From Nocardia suismassiliense (GTDB taxonomy: Bacteria; Actinomycetota; Actinomycetes; Mycobacteriales; Mycobacteriaceae): 64,000 bases of DNA. This document shows positions 51,644 through 63,100 of the stretch, in pieces. The DNA lies in contig NZ_LT985361.1 of the NCBI RefSeq assembly GCF_900269665.1, positions 4,430,723-4,494,722 of the forward strand, read 5' to 3'. How positions within the stretch are numbered: position 1 is the first letter of the stretch; every line of letters starts with the position of its first letter. A program made the position numbers and the translations under genes. Under the pieces are notes generated by a model. It saw nothing but the letters and a program-made list of their open reading frames with translations. It had not been told where the DNA came from and ran no database searches.

Positions 51644-53046
51644 CGTGGCCCCAAGCTGCTCGGCACGGTCAGCCGTCCGGTGACCGCGGTGGCGGCGGCG
51701 ACGGCGGGGGAGACGAGATGGGTGCGGGCCTGCGGGCCCTGGCGCCCTTCGTAATTGCGATTGGAGGTGGACGCGCAGCGTTTGCCGCCGGTGAGCTTGT
51801 CCTCGTTCATGCCGAGGCACATCGAGCAGCCCGAGAGCCGCCAGTCCGCGCCCGCCTGCCGGAAAACCTCGTCCAGTCCTTCGTTTTCGGCCTGCTTGCG
51901 CACCGCGCTCGAGCCGGGCACCACCAGCGCGTGCACTCCGGCGGCGACCGTGCGACCACGTAATACGGCCGCGGCCGCTCGTAGATCCTCGATGCGGCCG
52001 TTGGTGCAGGACCCGAGGAAGACGATATCGATGTCGATAGCGTCCATGCGCGTACCCGGGACCAGATCCATGTAGCGCAAGCTACGTTCGGCCGCCGCGC
52101 GTTCGGCCGGGTTCGTGAAGTCCGCAGGGTCGGGCACGGTGCTCGAAAGTGGAACGGCCTGACCGGGATTGGTGCCCCAGGTCGCGAACGGGGCCAAGGT
52201 CGAGACATCGATGGTGACGGTGCGGTCGAACTCGGCGCCGGGATCGGTACGCAGTGCCTTCCAGTAGTCGACGGCCTCGTCCCAGGCGGTGCCGCTCGGT
52301 ACGGCCTTGCGGCCCTTCAGATATGCGAAGGTGACGTCGTCGGGTGCGCACATGCCTGCCCGCGCTCCGGCCTCGACGCTCATGTTGCACAGGGTCATTC
52401 GGCCCTCCATCGAGATTCGCTCGACGGCCGCGCCGCGATACTCGATGATGTGCCCGTGCGCGCCGTTGGCGCCGATCCGGGCGATGACCGCAAGGATCAA
52501 GTCCTTCGCGGTCACATCGGCGGGCAGCTCGCCGAGGAACTCGACCGCCATCGTGCGGGGCCGCGCCAGCGGCAGGGTCTGGGTGGCCAGCACATGTTCG
52601 ACATCGCTGGTGCCGACGCCGAACGCGAGCGCACCGAACGCGCCGTGCGTCGAGGTGTGGCTGTCGCCGCAGATCACCGACATGCCGGGGTGCACGAATC
52701 CGTGCTCCGGTGCCACTACGTGCACGATCCCCTGACGGGGGTCGCCTAGCCGGTACAACTCGATGCCGTGCTCGGCACAGTTGCGCCGCAACGTCTCCAC
52801 CTGCATTTTGCCCATGGGATCGGACAGCACCAACGAGCGGGTCGGGACGTTGTGGTCCTCCATCGCCAGGGTCAGATCCGGTCGCCGGACCTGCCGTCCG
52901 GCCAGCCGCAACCCGTCGAAGGCTTGCGGTGAGCTGGCCTCGTGGATCAAGTGCAGGTCGATGTAGAGCAGATCCGACCCGCCGTCGACCTGCTCGATCA
53001 CATGGTTGTGCCACACCTTCTCGATCAGCGTCCGCTGCGCGCACAT
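51640..53046 (-). CDS. 3-isopropylmalate dehydratase-type large subunit
   Basis: A 468-residue LeuC-family protein: TLIEKVWHNHVIEQVDGGSD, VICGDSHTSTHGAFGALAFG, and the three [4Fe-4S] cysteines, one in FLGSCTNGR and two in SGCSMCLGMNEDKL. The length is normal for LeuC. Substrate-pocket residues cannot be judged by eye. It starts 4 bp after the synthase stop. Confidence 0.93.
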   Translation of the reverse strand: MCAQRTLIEKVWHNHVIEQVDGGSDLLYIDLHLIHEASSPQAFDGLRLAGRQVRRPDLTLAMEDHNVPTRSLVLSDPMGKMQVETLRRNCAEHGIELYRLGDPRQGIVHVVAPEHGFVHPGMSVICGDSHTSTHGAFGALAFGVGTSDVEHVLATQTLPLARPRTMAVEFLGELPADVTAKDLILAVIARIGANGAHGHIIEYRGAAVERISMEGRMTLCNMSVEAGARAGMCAPDDVTFAYLKGRKAVPSGTAWDEAVDYWKALRTDPGAEFDRTVTIDVSTLAPFATWGTNPGQAVPLSSTVPDPADFTNPAERAAAERSLRYMDLVPGTRMDAIDIDIVFLGSCTNGRIEDLRAAAAVLRGRTVAAGVHALVVPGSSAVRKQAENEGLDEVFRQAGADWRLSGCSMCLGMNEDKLTGGKRCASTSNRNYEGRQGPQARTHLVSPAVAAATAVTGRLTVPSSLGPR

Positions 53047-53050
53047 CGGG

Positions 53051-54208
53051 CTACGCCTCCGCGGTCGCGGATTGCCGGCACAGGATCAGCTCGCGCACCC
53101 CGGCCAGATCGATGCAGTCACCGTTGGTCCGGTTGGCGACGAACTCGCGATAGATGTCGTCGACGGCGGCCTCGTCCACCGGCAGACCCATGTTCTCGTA
53201 CACGTAGCGCAGCACCGCGTGTCCGGAATGCCTGCCGACCAGCATCGAGCGCTGTCTGCCGAACCGGGTCGGGTCGATGTACTGGTAGGTGATCGGATCC
53301 CGCAGCATGCCCGCCTGATGGATACCGGCCTGGGTGGCGAAGGCGTTCAGCCCGAAGATGGCCTTGTTCCGCGGTGCCGTCAGCCCGATTGCCTTGTGCA
53401 GCACCTGGAACGCGCGATACAGACCCTCGGTGCGGGCGGTGGTGGTGGCGCCGACTTCCGCGCTCTTGTAGGTGAGCACCGCGATGAGTTCCTCGAGCGC
53501 GGTATTGCCCGCTCGTTCGCCGATTCCGGCCAAGGTCGCCTGCACCTCGTCGGCGCCCGCCGCGATGCCGGCCAGCGCGTTGGCCAGCGACAGGCCGAGG
53601 TCTTCGTGACAGTGCGTGGCGATCACGACATCCGGACCCGACCAGGACCGAATTCGACCGATCAGCGCGCCGTACTCGCTCGGCGTCATACATCCGGTGG
53701 TGTCCGCGACCGCGATGACGTCGGCGCCGGCGGCCAGTGACTCCTCCACCAGCGCACGCAGCAGCTCATCCGAACCGCGAGAGGCGTCTTCGATGCCGAG
53801 CGTCAGGTTCTCGGTGCCGAGCGAACCCGCGTAGCGCATGGTGTCGACGACTTCGCGCACCGCCTCGGCTCGGTCGATGCCGCGCTTGTGTTCGAGGTGG
53901 ATCTCGCTGCCGGTGGCCATGATCTGGAGGTGATGGCGGGCGGTGCCGCCGGCCTGGATCGCGAGCTCGACATCCGCGCGGGTCGCTCGATTGAGCGTGG
54001 CGATGCGGGCCGAGGTCAGCTCCTGCGACAACAGCTTCGTGGCCTCGAAGTCGCTCGGCGACGAACTCGGAAAGCCGACCTCGATCACGTCGACGCCGAG
54101 AGCTTCGATCGCCAGCGCGACTTCGAGTTTCTGTTCGGGTGTCATAGCGTTTCCCGGCGCCTGTTCGCCGTCGCGCAATGTCGAATCGAAGATCGATATT
54201 CTCTTCAT
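53051..54208 (-). CDS. 2-isopropylmalate/homocitrate-type synthase without regulatory domain
   Basis: A 385-residue DRE-TIM metallolyase. The acetyl-CoA condensing signature is DSTLRDGEQAPGNAM, and the metal-binding HxH is in VIATHCHEDLGLSLANALAG. Residues up to about 270 form the catalytic barrel, and the rest is the subdomain region with GLNAFATQAGIHQAGMLRD and MLVGRHSGHAVLRYVYE. The leucine-binding C-terminal domain of normal LeuA (total over 500 residues) is missing, so feedback inhibition by leucine is not expected. It probably condenses acetyl-CoA with a 2-keto acid as the first elongation step. It is the first gene of the operon, divergent from the aminotransferase. Confidence 0.9.
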   Translation of the reverse strand: MKRISIFDSTLRDGEQAPGNAMTPEQKLEVALAIEALGVDVIEVGFPSSSPSDFEATKLLSQELTSARIATLNRATRADVELAIQAGGTARHHLQIMATGSEIHLEHKRGIDRAEAVREVVDTMRYAGSLGTENLTLGIEDASRGSDELLRALVEESLAAGADVIAVADTTGCMTPSEYGALIGRIRSWSGPDVVIATHCHEDLGLSLANALAGIAAGADEVQATLAGIGERAGNTALEELIAVLTYKSAEVGATTTARTEGLYRAFQVLHKAIGLTAPRNKAIFGLNAFATQAGIHQAGMLRDPITYQYIDPTRFGRQRSMLVGRHSGHAVLRYVYENMGLPVDEAAVDDIYREFVANRTNGDCIDLAGVRELILCRQSATAEA

Positions 54209-54895
54209 GGTACGTCGCCTTCGGGATCAATAGTCCGGTATATGGAAAGAGCGCCGTCATCGGTGTCGATCATCGGAATGGGCATGCCTGCGGACTTAAT
54301 CTGCTGCACGATCGTGCACTACTGTTATTGTGCGCGCCGAACTCGGCATCGGAATGCGTGTCGAGTTGTGCCGAAGGACGTTTCGTTGCTACGGATGGCT
54401 CGGTCCGCGACCGCAACTCGTCCTATTCGGACCATAGCATGCGCGATCGTTCGGCAATCGACCGTCAGTGCACACCATTGAACTGACCGTGCACAATTCG
54501 CGCAGCGCCGGCCTGCTGCGGGCACGTCCGGTCCAGCTCAGGTGGCCTTGCGGTGGCTCGCAACGAGGCGGGAGTTCCTAGGGGCGGCTACCTTTTTCGA
54601 TATTCCGACCGGGCGGTTTGTGAATGGCTAATTTTCAGATGAAAGCTCTTCTGCTGTGCGGCAATCGATGTAACAATCGAGAAGGCTCTAGTCGGCAGGA
54701 ATCTTTCAGCGGATTCGGCTCGTATTGTTCATATCGCTGGATGGCCGCAATCGGATGTCGTATTCATATACATTGCCGAATCGCGACGAGTATTTCGTCG
54801 GTATACCTGCGTCGGCAAACGGGTGAACATCGGACCCAGCATCGTCCGCAACCGGTACCCGCGAGCAACCCTCGCCCGTCGAATCGGAATCGCTC
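54209..54895. promoter_or_regulatory. 687-bp divergent control region of the biosynthetic cluster
   Basis: No convincing gene is seen. The region is AT-richer than its neighbours and must hold promoters for both the keto-acid elongation operon and the aminotransferase-NRPS operon. It has a perfect palindrome TGCACGATCGTGCA (54305-54318) and two more GTGCAC boxes at 54468-54473 and 54489-54494. The last two lie 21 bp apart in a near-direct repeat (CAGTGCACACCATTG and CCGTGCACAATTC). Confidence 0.6.
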
Positions 54896-56122
54896 ATGGA
54901 GCCACCGCATTCCAGTCTTCGTAACGGCACACTCCAGAACTCGGCCACCACCGACCTACCGGTGGCCGAACGGGTCGGCAACCTGGCCCGCAGCGGCTTG
55001 TTCGGATTGCTGGCCACGGCACAGGGCGGGCACACCATCGATCTCGCGCTCGGTGTACCCGCCGTGCCCGTGACCCCGCCCGGCCTGATCGAGATGGCCT
55101 GCGCCGCCCTCCGGGACGGAGTCAACCAATATGAACAGCCGGACGGCAATATCGAACTGCGGCAACGGATCGCGGCCGAGTTGGCGGTTCCCACCGATCC
55201 GGCGACCGAGCTGACCATCACCGTCGGCGCCACTACGGCACTCACCGCGGCCATCCTGGCCATCGTCGACCCCGGTGACGAAGTCATCGTCTTCGAACCG
55301 CTCTACGAGAACTTCATCAGCGCGATCGCCCTGGCCGGCGGGGTCCCCCGGCTGGTGACCATGCACGCCCCGGACTGGTGCTTCGATGCCGCCGAGTTGC
55401 GCGCGGCGTTCGGCCCGCGGACCAAGGCGGTGGTGTTGTGCACGCCGAACAACCCGACTGGTCACATGCTGACCCGGCGGGAGTTCGCCGATATCGCGGA
55501 GCTGTGCGAACGCTGGAACGCGGTGCTCATCTCGGACGAGATCTATTCGACCTACGTGTACGCCGGGAACCGGCATGTGTCGGCCGCCGATATTGCCGGC
55601 CTGGGCGACCGCAACATCGTTATCGGCAGCTTGTCCAAGAGCCACGCGGTGTGCGGCTGGCGGATCGGCTTCGTCCGGGCGAATGCCGCGCTGTCCAATT
55701 CGATCCGGCGCGTTCATGTCGCGGTCTGCGGCGGCGCGGCCGCACCACTGCAAGCGGCGGCGGCGCGCATGGCGGCGGCCCGGCCCGGTTTCCTGCGGCC
55801 GTTGGCGAAGCTCGATGCACAGCGGGTTCTTGTTGTCTCGATATTCGACGACATCGGTTTCCGCTGCATTCCGCCGGACGGCGGATGCTATGCGATGGCC
55901 GATATCCGGCAATTCACCGACGACGACTGTGAATCGCTGGCTTACCGGCTCGCCCAGCAGGCCGGGGTGATGGTGGCGCCGGGGAGATTCTTCTATGCGG
56001 TGGCGGCGCAGGGCGATCACCTCATCCGCATCGCATTCAACCGGCGACTGGCGACCCTCGACGAGGTCCGCCGGCGTCTTTCGGCATATCAGGCCGCTGA
56101 CCAGCGGTTCATCGCACGATAA
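54896..56122 (+). CDS. PLP-dependent aminotransferase (class I/II)
   Basis: A 408-residue fold-type I aminotransferase. PLP-binding elements are TPNNPTGHMLTRREFADIAE, the aspartate in LISDEIYSTYVY, and the Schiff-base lysine in IGSLSKSHAVCGWRIGFVRA. The C-terminal part includes PPDGGCYAMADIRQFTDDDC. It is typical of aspartate/kynurenine-type aminotransferases that take bulky or hydrophobic side chains. In context it should convert the elongated 2-keto acid into the amino acid used by the NRPS. The first ~20 residues are polar and not conserved. It precedes the methyltransferase by 10 bp. Confidence 0.9.
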   Translation: MEPPHSSLRNGTLQNSATTDLPVAERVGNLARSGLFGLLATAQGGHTIDLALGVPAVPVTPPGLIEMACAALRDGVNQYEQPDGNIELRQRIAAELAVPTDPATELTITVGATTALTAAILAIVDPGDEVIVFEPLYENFISAIALAGGVPRLVTMHAPDWCFDAAELRAAFGPRTKAVVLCTPNNPTGHMLTRREFADIAELCERWNAVLISDEIYSTYVYAGNRHVSAADIAGLGDRNIVIGSLSKSHAVCGWRIGFVRANAALSNSIRRVHVAVCGGAAAPLQAAAARMAAARPGFLRPLAKLDAQRVLVVSIFDDIGFRCIPPDGGCYAMADIRQFTDDDCESLAYRLAQQAGVMVAPGRFFYAVAAQGDHLIRIAFNRRLATLDEVRRRLSAYQAADQRFIAR

Positions 56123-56132
56123 GGAGCAGGTT

Positions 56133-57131
56133 ATGTCTGATGGGCCATCGGCGACACTGGACGACATCGATCGGCCAGTCTTCGACTACATGCAGGGCTA
56201 CGTCATCTGCTCGGTGTTCGCCGCGCTGGAGTCGGCGGGCGTTCTCGCCGACCTGGCGGCGACCGGCCTGCGGCCGGACGACGTGGGTTCGAACAGCTTT
56301 CTGACCGAAGCCACGTTCGACTACCTGGCGCAACGTGGGATCGTATGCACCGACGGTGACACCCGCTATCGCTTGACCGAGTTGGGCCGATTCATCCACG
56401 CCGACCGCGGGTACCTGGTGTGGCTGGCCGGCGGGTACGGTGCGCCGCTGACGGCTTTCGGCGACTTGCTCACCGACGCGCAGACCTTCGGCAAGGAGGT
56501 AGATCGCGACGTCCGCTGGGTGGCGGTGGGCACTGCGCTCGTCGGCCGGAACGATCTCTGGCCGTATGTCCTCGAGGTGGTGCGCGCATTCGAATTCCAC
56601 CGAATAGCGGATCTGGGCTGCGGCAACGGCCAGTCGCTGATCTCGCTGTGCCAGGTGGTCGGCGCTACGGGGATCGGGGTGGATATCAGTCCCGCCGCCT
56701 GCGCCGAGGCTGGACGCGAGGTGGCGAGAGCGGGGCTCAGCGATCGCATCGAGATCATCGAAGCCGACGCGGGGAACCTGAAGTCGGTTCCCGGTATCGA
56801 CGAGGTCGATCTGGTGATCACTTTCTTCTTCCTGCACGAGGTCCTCGAGCACGGGTATGACGCGCTCGTCGCGTACCTCCGGCAGATCCAGGAGAGCCTG
56901 CCCGCCAAGGCGCATATCTTGACCGCCGAGATCGGGCCACCCGATTCGAACCTGGACACCTCGGAAGTGCTTGCACCGGAGTACGCGCTCACCCAGGCTT
57001 TGATGAAACAGCACCTGCTCGATGAGAAAGGCTGGCAGCGAGCGTTCACCGAGGCCGGCTTCGAGGTGCGGCAGACGATTCGGCCGGACCTGCCGGGGGC
57101 CCGGATCATCCTCGCGGCGAAGCCGGGCTGA
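56133..57131 (+). CDS. SAM-dependent methyltransferase
   Basis: A 332-residue protein. A small N-terminal helical/winged region (FDYMQGYVICSVFAALESAG and ATFDYLAQRGIVCTDGDTRY) resembles the dimerisation domain of small-molecule O-methyltransferases. A Rossmann methyltransferase domain follows, with motif I IADLGCGNGQSLISLCQVVG and motif II/III GIGVDISPAACAEAGREVAR. AAGGAG lies upstream of the ATG. It probably methylates the precursor amino or keto acid, or the final product, on O or C. Its location between the aminotransferase and the NRPS, 14 bp before the latter, ties it to the pathway. Confidence 0.88.
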   Translation: MSDGPSATLDDIDRPVFDYMQGYVICSVFAALESAGVLADLAATGLRPDDVGSNSFLTEATFDYLAQRGIVCTDGDTRYRLTELGRFIHADRGYLVWLAGGYGAPLTAFGDLLTDAQTFGKEVDRDVRWVAVGTALVGRNDLWPYVLEVVRAFEFHRIADLGCGNGQSLISLCQVVGATGIGVDISPAACAEAGREVARAGLSDRIEIIEADAGNLKSVPGIDEVDLVITFFFLHEVLEHGYDALVAYLRQIQESLPAKAHILTAEIGPPDSNLDTSEVLAPEYALTQALMKQHLLDEKGWQRAFTEAGFEVRQTIRPDLPGARIILAAKPG

Positions 57132-57145
57132 GAGGTCGATTCACA

Positions 57146-60100
57146 GTGACGACCTTCGACGAAGTGACCGATTGCGACAACGCTTGCGTGGCGCACCCTG
57201 CCGAGTATGTGAACGGGCAGGTCGATGAGCTCGACGCCCGACTGCTCGATGTGGTGTCGAAAGTCCTCCGGTCGCCCACCGTCGGAATGGACGACGATTT
57301 CTTCGCGGTGGGCACCACATCCTTGGATATCGCGCGATTGGTCCATCGATTGCGGCGCGAGTTCGGCCGGACGGTATCGGTGCGCGACGTCTACGACCAC
57401 CCCTCGCCGGCCGGAGTGGCGCGGTTGTTGCGTGCGTCGGCCGAGCGGAACAACACTGGTGTGGCGATGCCCGCGGTGCTCGCGGTGACGTCGCGGCCCG
57501 AGCGAATACCGTTGTCGTCCGGACAGCGTCAGCTGTGGTACCTGAATCGAACCGGCGTCGGCGCCACTTACCATATGGCGCTGAGTATTCGGGTGCGAAG
57601 CAGGCTCGACGGGGCCGCATTGCAGGCGGCGCTGCATGATGTCGTTGCGCGGCACGAGAGCCTGCGTACCCACATCCGTGTACTCGATGGGCAGCCGTGG
57701 CAAGTTGTCGTCGCCGCCGCGGATGCGCGGAGCCGGTGCGAGATTCGCGACACCACGGCGGAACAAGTCGCCGAGATGGTGGCGGAGCTGGCCGCACCGC
57801 CGTTCGACCTGGCGGCAGAACTGCCGCTGCGGGCGATGCTGCTGCAGATCGGGCCACAGGAGTCGATCGTCGCGCTGGTGGTGCACCACATCGCCGTCGA
57901 CGGCTGGTCGATCGCGCCATTGTGTCGCGATCTGGCCGCCGCCTACTCCGCCCGCGCGGCGGGCCGGGCACCGCGCTTCGCGGACTTGCCGGTGCAGTAC
58001 GCCGACTTCGCGCTGTGGCAGGCCACCGTGTTCGGCGGCGGCGCATCGACCGATGCCGCCGCGGACGAGCAGTTGCGGTTCTGGACGCAGGCCCTGGCCG
58101 GGCTGCCGCCGGAACTTCCGGGACAGACCGACCATCCGCGTCCAGTGGCCGGCGAAAGTATGGCGGGCACCCTCGTCGCTGCCTGGCCGGCGAGCCTGCT
58201 GCGGAACATCCGCGACCTGGCCGGCGCACACCGCGCGACCGTGTTCATGGTGCTGCAAGCTGGGTTGGCGGCGGTGTTGACCGAACGCGGCGCGGGTACC
58301 GATATCGCGTTGGGCACCGGTGTCGCCGGCCGTGTCGATCCGGTGCTCGAAGATCTGGTGGGGTTCTTCGTCAACGCGGTGGTGCTGCGCGTGGACACCT
58401 CGGGCAAGCCCGCTTTCGCGGAGCTGCTCGACCGTGTGCGATCGGCCACCCTGGGCGCTTTCGACCACCAGGACGTGCCCTTCGGCCAGGTGGTGGAGCG
58501 ACTGCGGCCCGCGCGGGTGGCGGGCCGTAACCCGCTGTTCCAGATCAGCATGGTGGTGCAGAACATGCCCTGGCCCGACATCCGGATGGCCGACGCCCCC
58601 GCCGAGGTGGAGCTGTTGCCGTACCCGCGAGCGAAATTCGACCTCCTGCTCGAGTTTTGGGAAAAGCCGGACACCGCAACGGAATACGGCGAGATGGTCT
58701 GCCACGCGGAGTACAACCTCGACCTGTTCGACGAGCAGACCGTCGCCGAGATCGTGGACCGGTTGCGAGCCGTGCTGGTTGCCGCGACCGCGGATCCCTG
58801 CTTGCCGATAGATGAACTCGCACAAGGGCATTCGACCGGCTCGGCGGCGTCCCGCGGGTCCGGCGCGGCGCTCGACGTCGAGACGCCGCTGGCCTACCTT
58901 TTCGAGCGGCAGGTCGCCGCGACACCGGACGCAATCGCCGTCAACGGCCCAGAGGGGCATCTGACATTCCAGGAACTGGATGAGCAGGCGAACCGGCTGG
59001 CCCGGCTGCTCGTCGACCAGGGCGCGGCACCGGAGACGCTGGTCGGTATCGCGTTGTCGCGGTCGCTGAATCTGGTCGTTGCGATCGTGGCGGTGGTCAA
59101 GACGGGCGCGGCGTATCTGCCGCTGGATCCGACCTATCCGTCCGACCGGATCGCCTGGCTGATCACCGACGCAGCTCCGGTCGCCGTTCTCACCGACGGC
59201 ACAGGCCTGCAACATTTTTCGGCGCAGAACAGGGTTACGGTGGTGAACCTGGACAGTGCCGAGACCGCGCGGCGGCTCGCCGCCGAGGACAGTGCGGCGA
59301 TGACCGACGCCCAGCGCCGAGGCGTCCTGCACGGAGACAGCCTCGCCTACGTGATGTACACCTCGGGCTCGTCCGGACATCCGAAAGGTGTCATGACCAC
59401 CCAGGCCGATGTCGCGGGCCGGGTACTCGACAGCCACTTCGCCCACTCGGTGCACCGCCGGGTACTGCTGCACACACCCTACGGGTTCGATCCGGCCAGC
59501 TACGAACTGTGGATGCCGCTGCTCAGCGGCGGGCAAACCGTGCTCGGTCCGTCCGGTCGCCCAGAAGTGGCCGCCCTGGCCCGCAGCATAGTCGGTGGTC
59601 GGGTGACCGCGATGTGGGCGACCGCGAGCCTGTTCCAACTACTGGCACAGGAGGACCCAGGATGCCTGGCCGGCGTTCAGGAGGTGTGGACCGGCGGCGA
59701 GGCCGTGCCGCCCGAGGCCGTCCGGCAGGTGTTGTCCGCGTGCCCGCACACCGTGGTCGTCGACGGCTACGGCCCGACAGAAGCCACGATCCTCGCGACC
59801 TGCTACCGGATGCGCCGGGTCGAAGACGTGCCGACGTCCGTGCCGATCGGCCGCGGACTGGACGGCGTTCGCGCGTATGTTCTCGACACCACGCTGCGGC
59901 CGGTCGAAACGGGCAGCGCAGGGGAGTTGTACCTCGGCGGTACCGGGCTTGCGCGGGGGTACTTGCGGCGGCCCGGCCTGACCGCGGGCCGATTCGTGGC
60001 CTGCCCGTTCGGACCAGACGGTGCGCGGATGTATCGCTCCGGCGACCTGGTGCGGGAACGTCCCGACGGTGCGTTGGAGTACCTGGGGCGCGTCGACGTA

Positions 60101-63100
60101 CAGATGAAGATCCGCGGCAACCTCGTCGCGCCGCAAGAGGTCGAGGCCGCGATGACCCGGCATCCGCTGGTCGGACATGCCGTGGCGGTAGGGCACGGGA
60201 CTTCGCCGCTGGACCGTCGTATGGTCGGCTACTTCACGGCCGAGGGGACCGTCGATATCGAGGCGTTGCGTCGTCGCCTGGCCGCGGAACTGCCCGAACC
60301 CTTGGTTCCGGATCTCTTGATTCAACTCGATCGCATACCGGTGAACGCGCACGGCAAAACCGATCGCCGAGCCCTCGAGCAACGGCCGTTCAGCCGGGCC
60401 GGCGCCGCTGGTGGGCCGGGCTCACTGGCCGATTTGTTCGAGGCGCAGGTGGCAGCGCGGGGTGCGGCCGTCGCGGTGTGCGATCCGGATGGCGACTGGA
60501 CCTACCGGCAGATCAACGCGCGAGCCAACCAGCTCGCCCGACTGTTGACGGCAAGCGGAGCAGCGTCGGAACGTGTTGTCGCCGTTGCACTCCCACGCGG
60601 CTCGTTGCTGATCACGACTTTGATCGCGGTCGCCAAAACAGGCGCGGCCTATTTGCCGATCGACCTGGACTATCCGCAGGCACGCATCGAGTTCATGCTC
60701 GCCGACGCGCGGCCCACCCTGACGGTCACGCTTACCGGACAGCGCGCTGCCGTGGCCGTCGATTCGAGTGTCCAGGCGATCGCTCTCGATGATCCCGGCA
60801 CCGTGCGGGATTGGGCGGGGCAGCCCGACCACAACCTCGCCGAGGCTGAACTCCTGGTCCCGCCGCGACTGGAGCATCCGGCCTATGTCACCTACACATC
60901 GGGCACCACGGGTACACCCAAAGGTGTCGTCAATACCCGCCGCGGCCTCGCTGCGCTGGTCCGCGCATTCGCCGACCGGCAGGTGGGGTCGACCGACAGC
61001 CGGGTGCTGCAGTTCGCGTCGCCGTCTTTCGACATCATGCTCGCGGAGTTGTGCATGTCCCTGCTGTCCGGTGGAGTGTTGGTGATCGCCGCCACGGAGC
61101 GCTTGCTTCCGGGGCCGCCGCTGATCGAAGTCTGTGCGCGAGAGCAGGTTACGCACCTGTGTGTGGTGCCGACGGTGTTGTCGGCGCTGCGCCCCGCCGA
61201 CCTGCCCTCGGTTCGCACTATCGCGGTCGGCGGCGAGGCACTGCCGCCGGCGGTGCTGGACCGGTGGGCGCGTGGTCGCCGGTTGTTCAACGGTTACGGA
61301 CCGAGCGAGAACACCGTCCTCGCGACCTTCGCGGGCCCGCTGCCGCCGTCGGTGACGCCATCGATAGGCCCGCCGACGCCGGGTACCGACTGTCACGTGC
61401 TCGATCCGTCGCTGACCGAGGTCCCGGCAGGCGAGGTCGGCGAGTTGTATCTCGCCGGAACGAAGCTCGCGCGCGGGTATCTGAATCGGCCCGGCTTGAC
61501 CGGGCAGCGTTTCGTGGCCTGCCCCTTCGGGCCGCCCGGCGCGCGGATGTACCGCACCGGCGATCGGGTCCGGAGACGGCCGGACGGCGCTTTCGAATTC
61601 GTCGGGCGGGTCGACGACCAGATCCAGCTCCACGGCCTGCGCGTGGAATTGGGCGAGATCGAGGCCGCGCTCAGCGCCCACCCCGCGATCGAAAGCTGCG
61701 CCGTCCTCGCCCGCGAGGACACGCCTGGAGTGAAAAGACTTGTCGCTTACGCGGTATCGGCGGACCCGGGGTTGCCCCGGCCCGAGGAGCTGCGCGAGTA
61801 TCTGGGAAAGACGTTGCCCGCCAGCACGGTTCCGTCGCTCTATGTCGAACTGCCAAAGTTGCCGCGCACGCCGAACGGCAAGCTCGACCGAGAAGCCCTC
61901 CCGATCCCGCCGCACACCACCGCATCCAGGCCGGCACAGGTCCGGCAGCCGAAGTCGCTGTCTGCCAGGCTGCAACGGATCTGGTGCGAGGTGCTGGCCA
62001 TCGAAACGGTGGACCTCGACGTCGGCTTCTTCGACGCGGGCGGCACCTCGATGCTCGCGGTTCGGTTGTGTGCGTTGCTGACCGAGCGGATCGGCGTCGA
62101 GGTCGCGGTCACCGATCTGTTCCAGTATTCGACCATCGAACGGCTCGCCGAGCACCTGGCCGTTCAGGTCACCGACCGTGACGCGGCCGAGGAACCGGCC
62201 GAGAACGCCGGTGTGCCAACGGATGTGGCCGCCGACGTCCCGGCGATCGCGATCATCGGCATGGCGGGGCGATTCCCGGGCGCCGGTAATATCGATGAGC
62301 TCTGGAAGTTGTTGTGTGACCGGAAGGAAGGGCTCGAACACGGGCCGTCCGATGGGCGGCCCGGTCAGGTGGCGACCACCGGTATGCCACCGCACGCCAC
62401 CGCGTTCGACGCCGAGTTCTTCGGCTACAACCCGGCCGACGCGCGCGCCCTCGACGCTCAGTTGCGACTGTTCCTGGAGACGGCATGGGCGGCGCTCGAG
62501 CACGCCGGCTACGGCGCCCGCGAGGCCGGGAGACCGGTGGGCGTGTTCGCCGGATCGGGTTTGCCGTACGAATGGCTGCGCAACGCGGCCGGCGTCACCG
62601 GCGCCGGATCATCGGACATGCGTGTGGGACTGGGCAATCCACTGCAACTGCTCACCGCGCACGTCGCTAGCAAACTGGGTTTGCGCGGTCCCGCGTTGAC
62701 GATCAACACCGCCTGCTCGACCTCGCTGGTGGCGGTGCACCTGGCGGGGCAGAGCCTGCTCGACGGTCACTGCGCACTGGCCTTGGCCGGCGGCGTGAGC
62801 CTGCCGAGTGCCGGTGCGGACGGCTACCGGTACGAGGACGGTGGGATCCTGTCACCCGACGGCCGGTGCCGGCCCTTCGATGCGCGAGCGCACGGCACCG
62901 TATCGGCCGGCGGCGCGGGCATCGTGGTGTTGAAGCGCTTGAAAGACGCTCTGGCGGAGAACGATACGGTCTACGCGGTGATCCGTGGCTCGGCGGTCAA
63001 CAACGACGGCGGTCGCGCGGTGGGATTCACCGCGCCCAGTGTCGACGGCCAGATCGAGGTGCTCACCGCCGCGTACGCGGCCGCGGCCATCGACCCCGCC

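Noticed and set aside
54624..55073. A possible 149-codon gene in the divergent control region
   Set aside because: The composition changes along the frame, it runs into the aminotransferase gene in another frame, and no similarity or ribosome site is seen.
56366..59638. A 1090-codon open frame on the minus strand opposite the NRPS
   Set aside because: The plus-strand frame encodes intact PCP, C and A motifs through this interval; the minus frame has no recognisable domain.
58883..61882. Predicting the amino acids activated by A1 and A2 from pocket residues
   Set aside because: Eye alignment of the specificity positions gave no match I trust, so no substrate is claimed.
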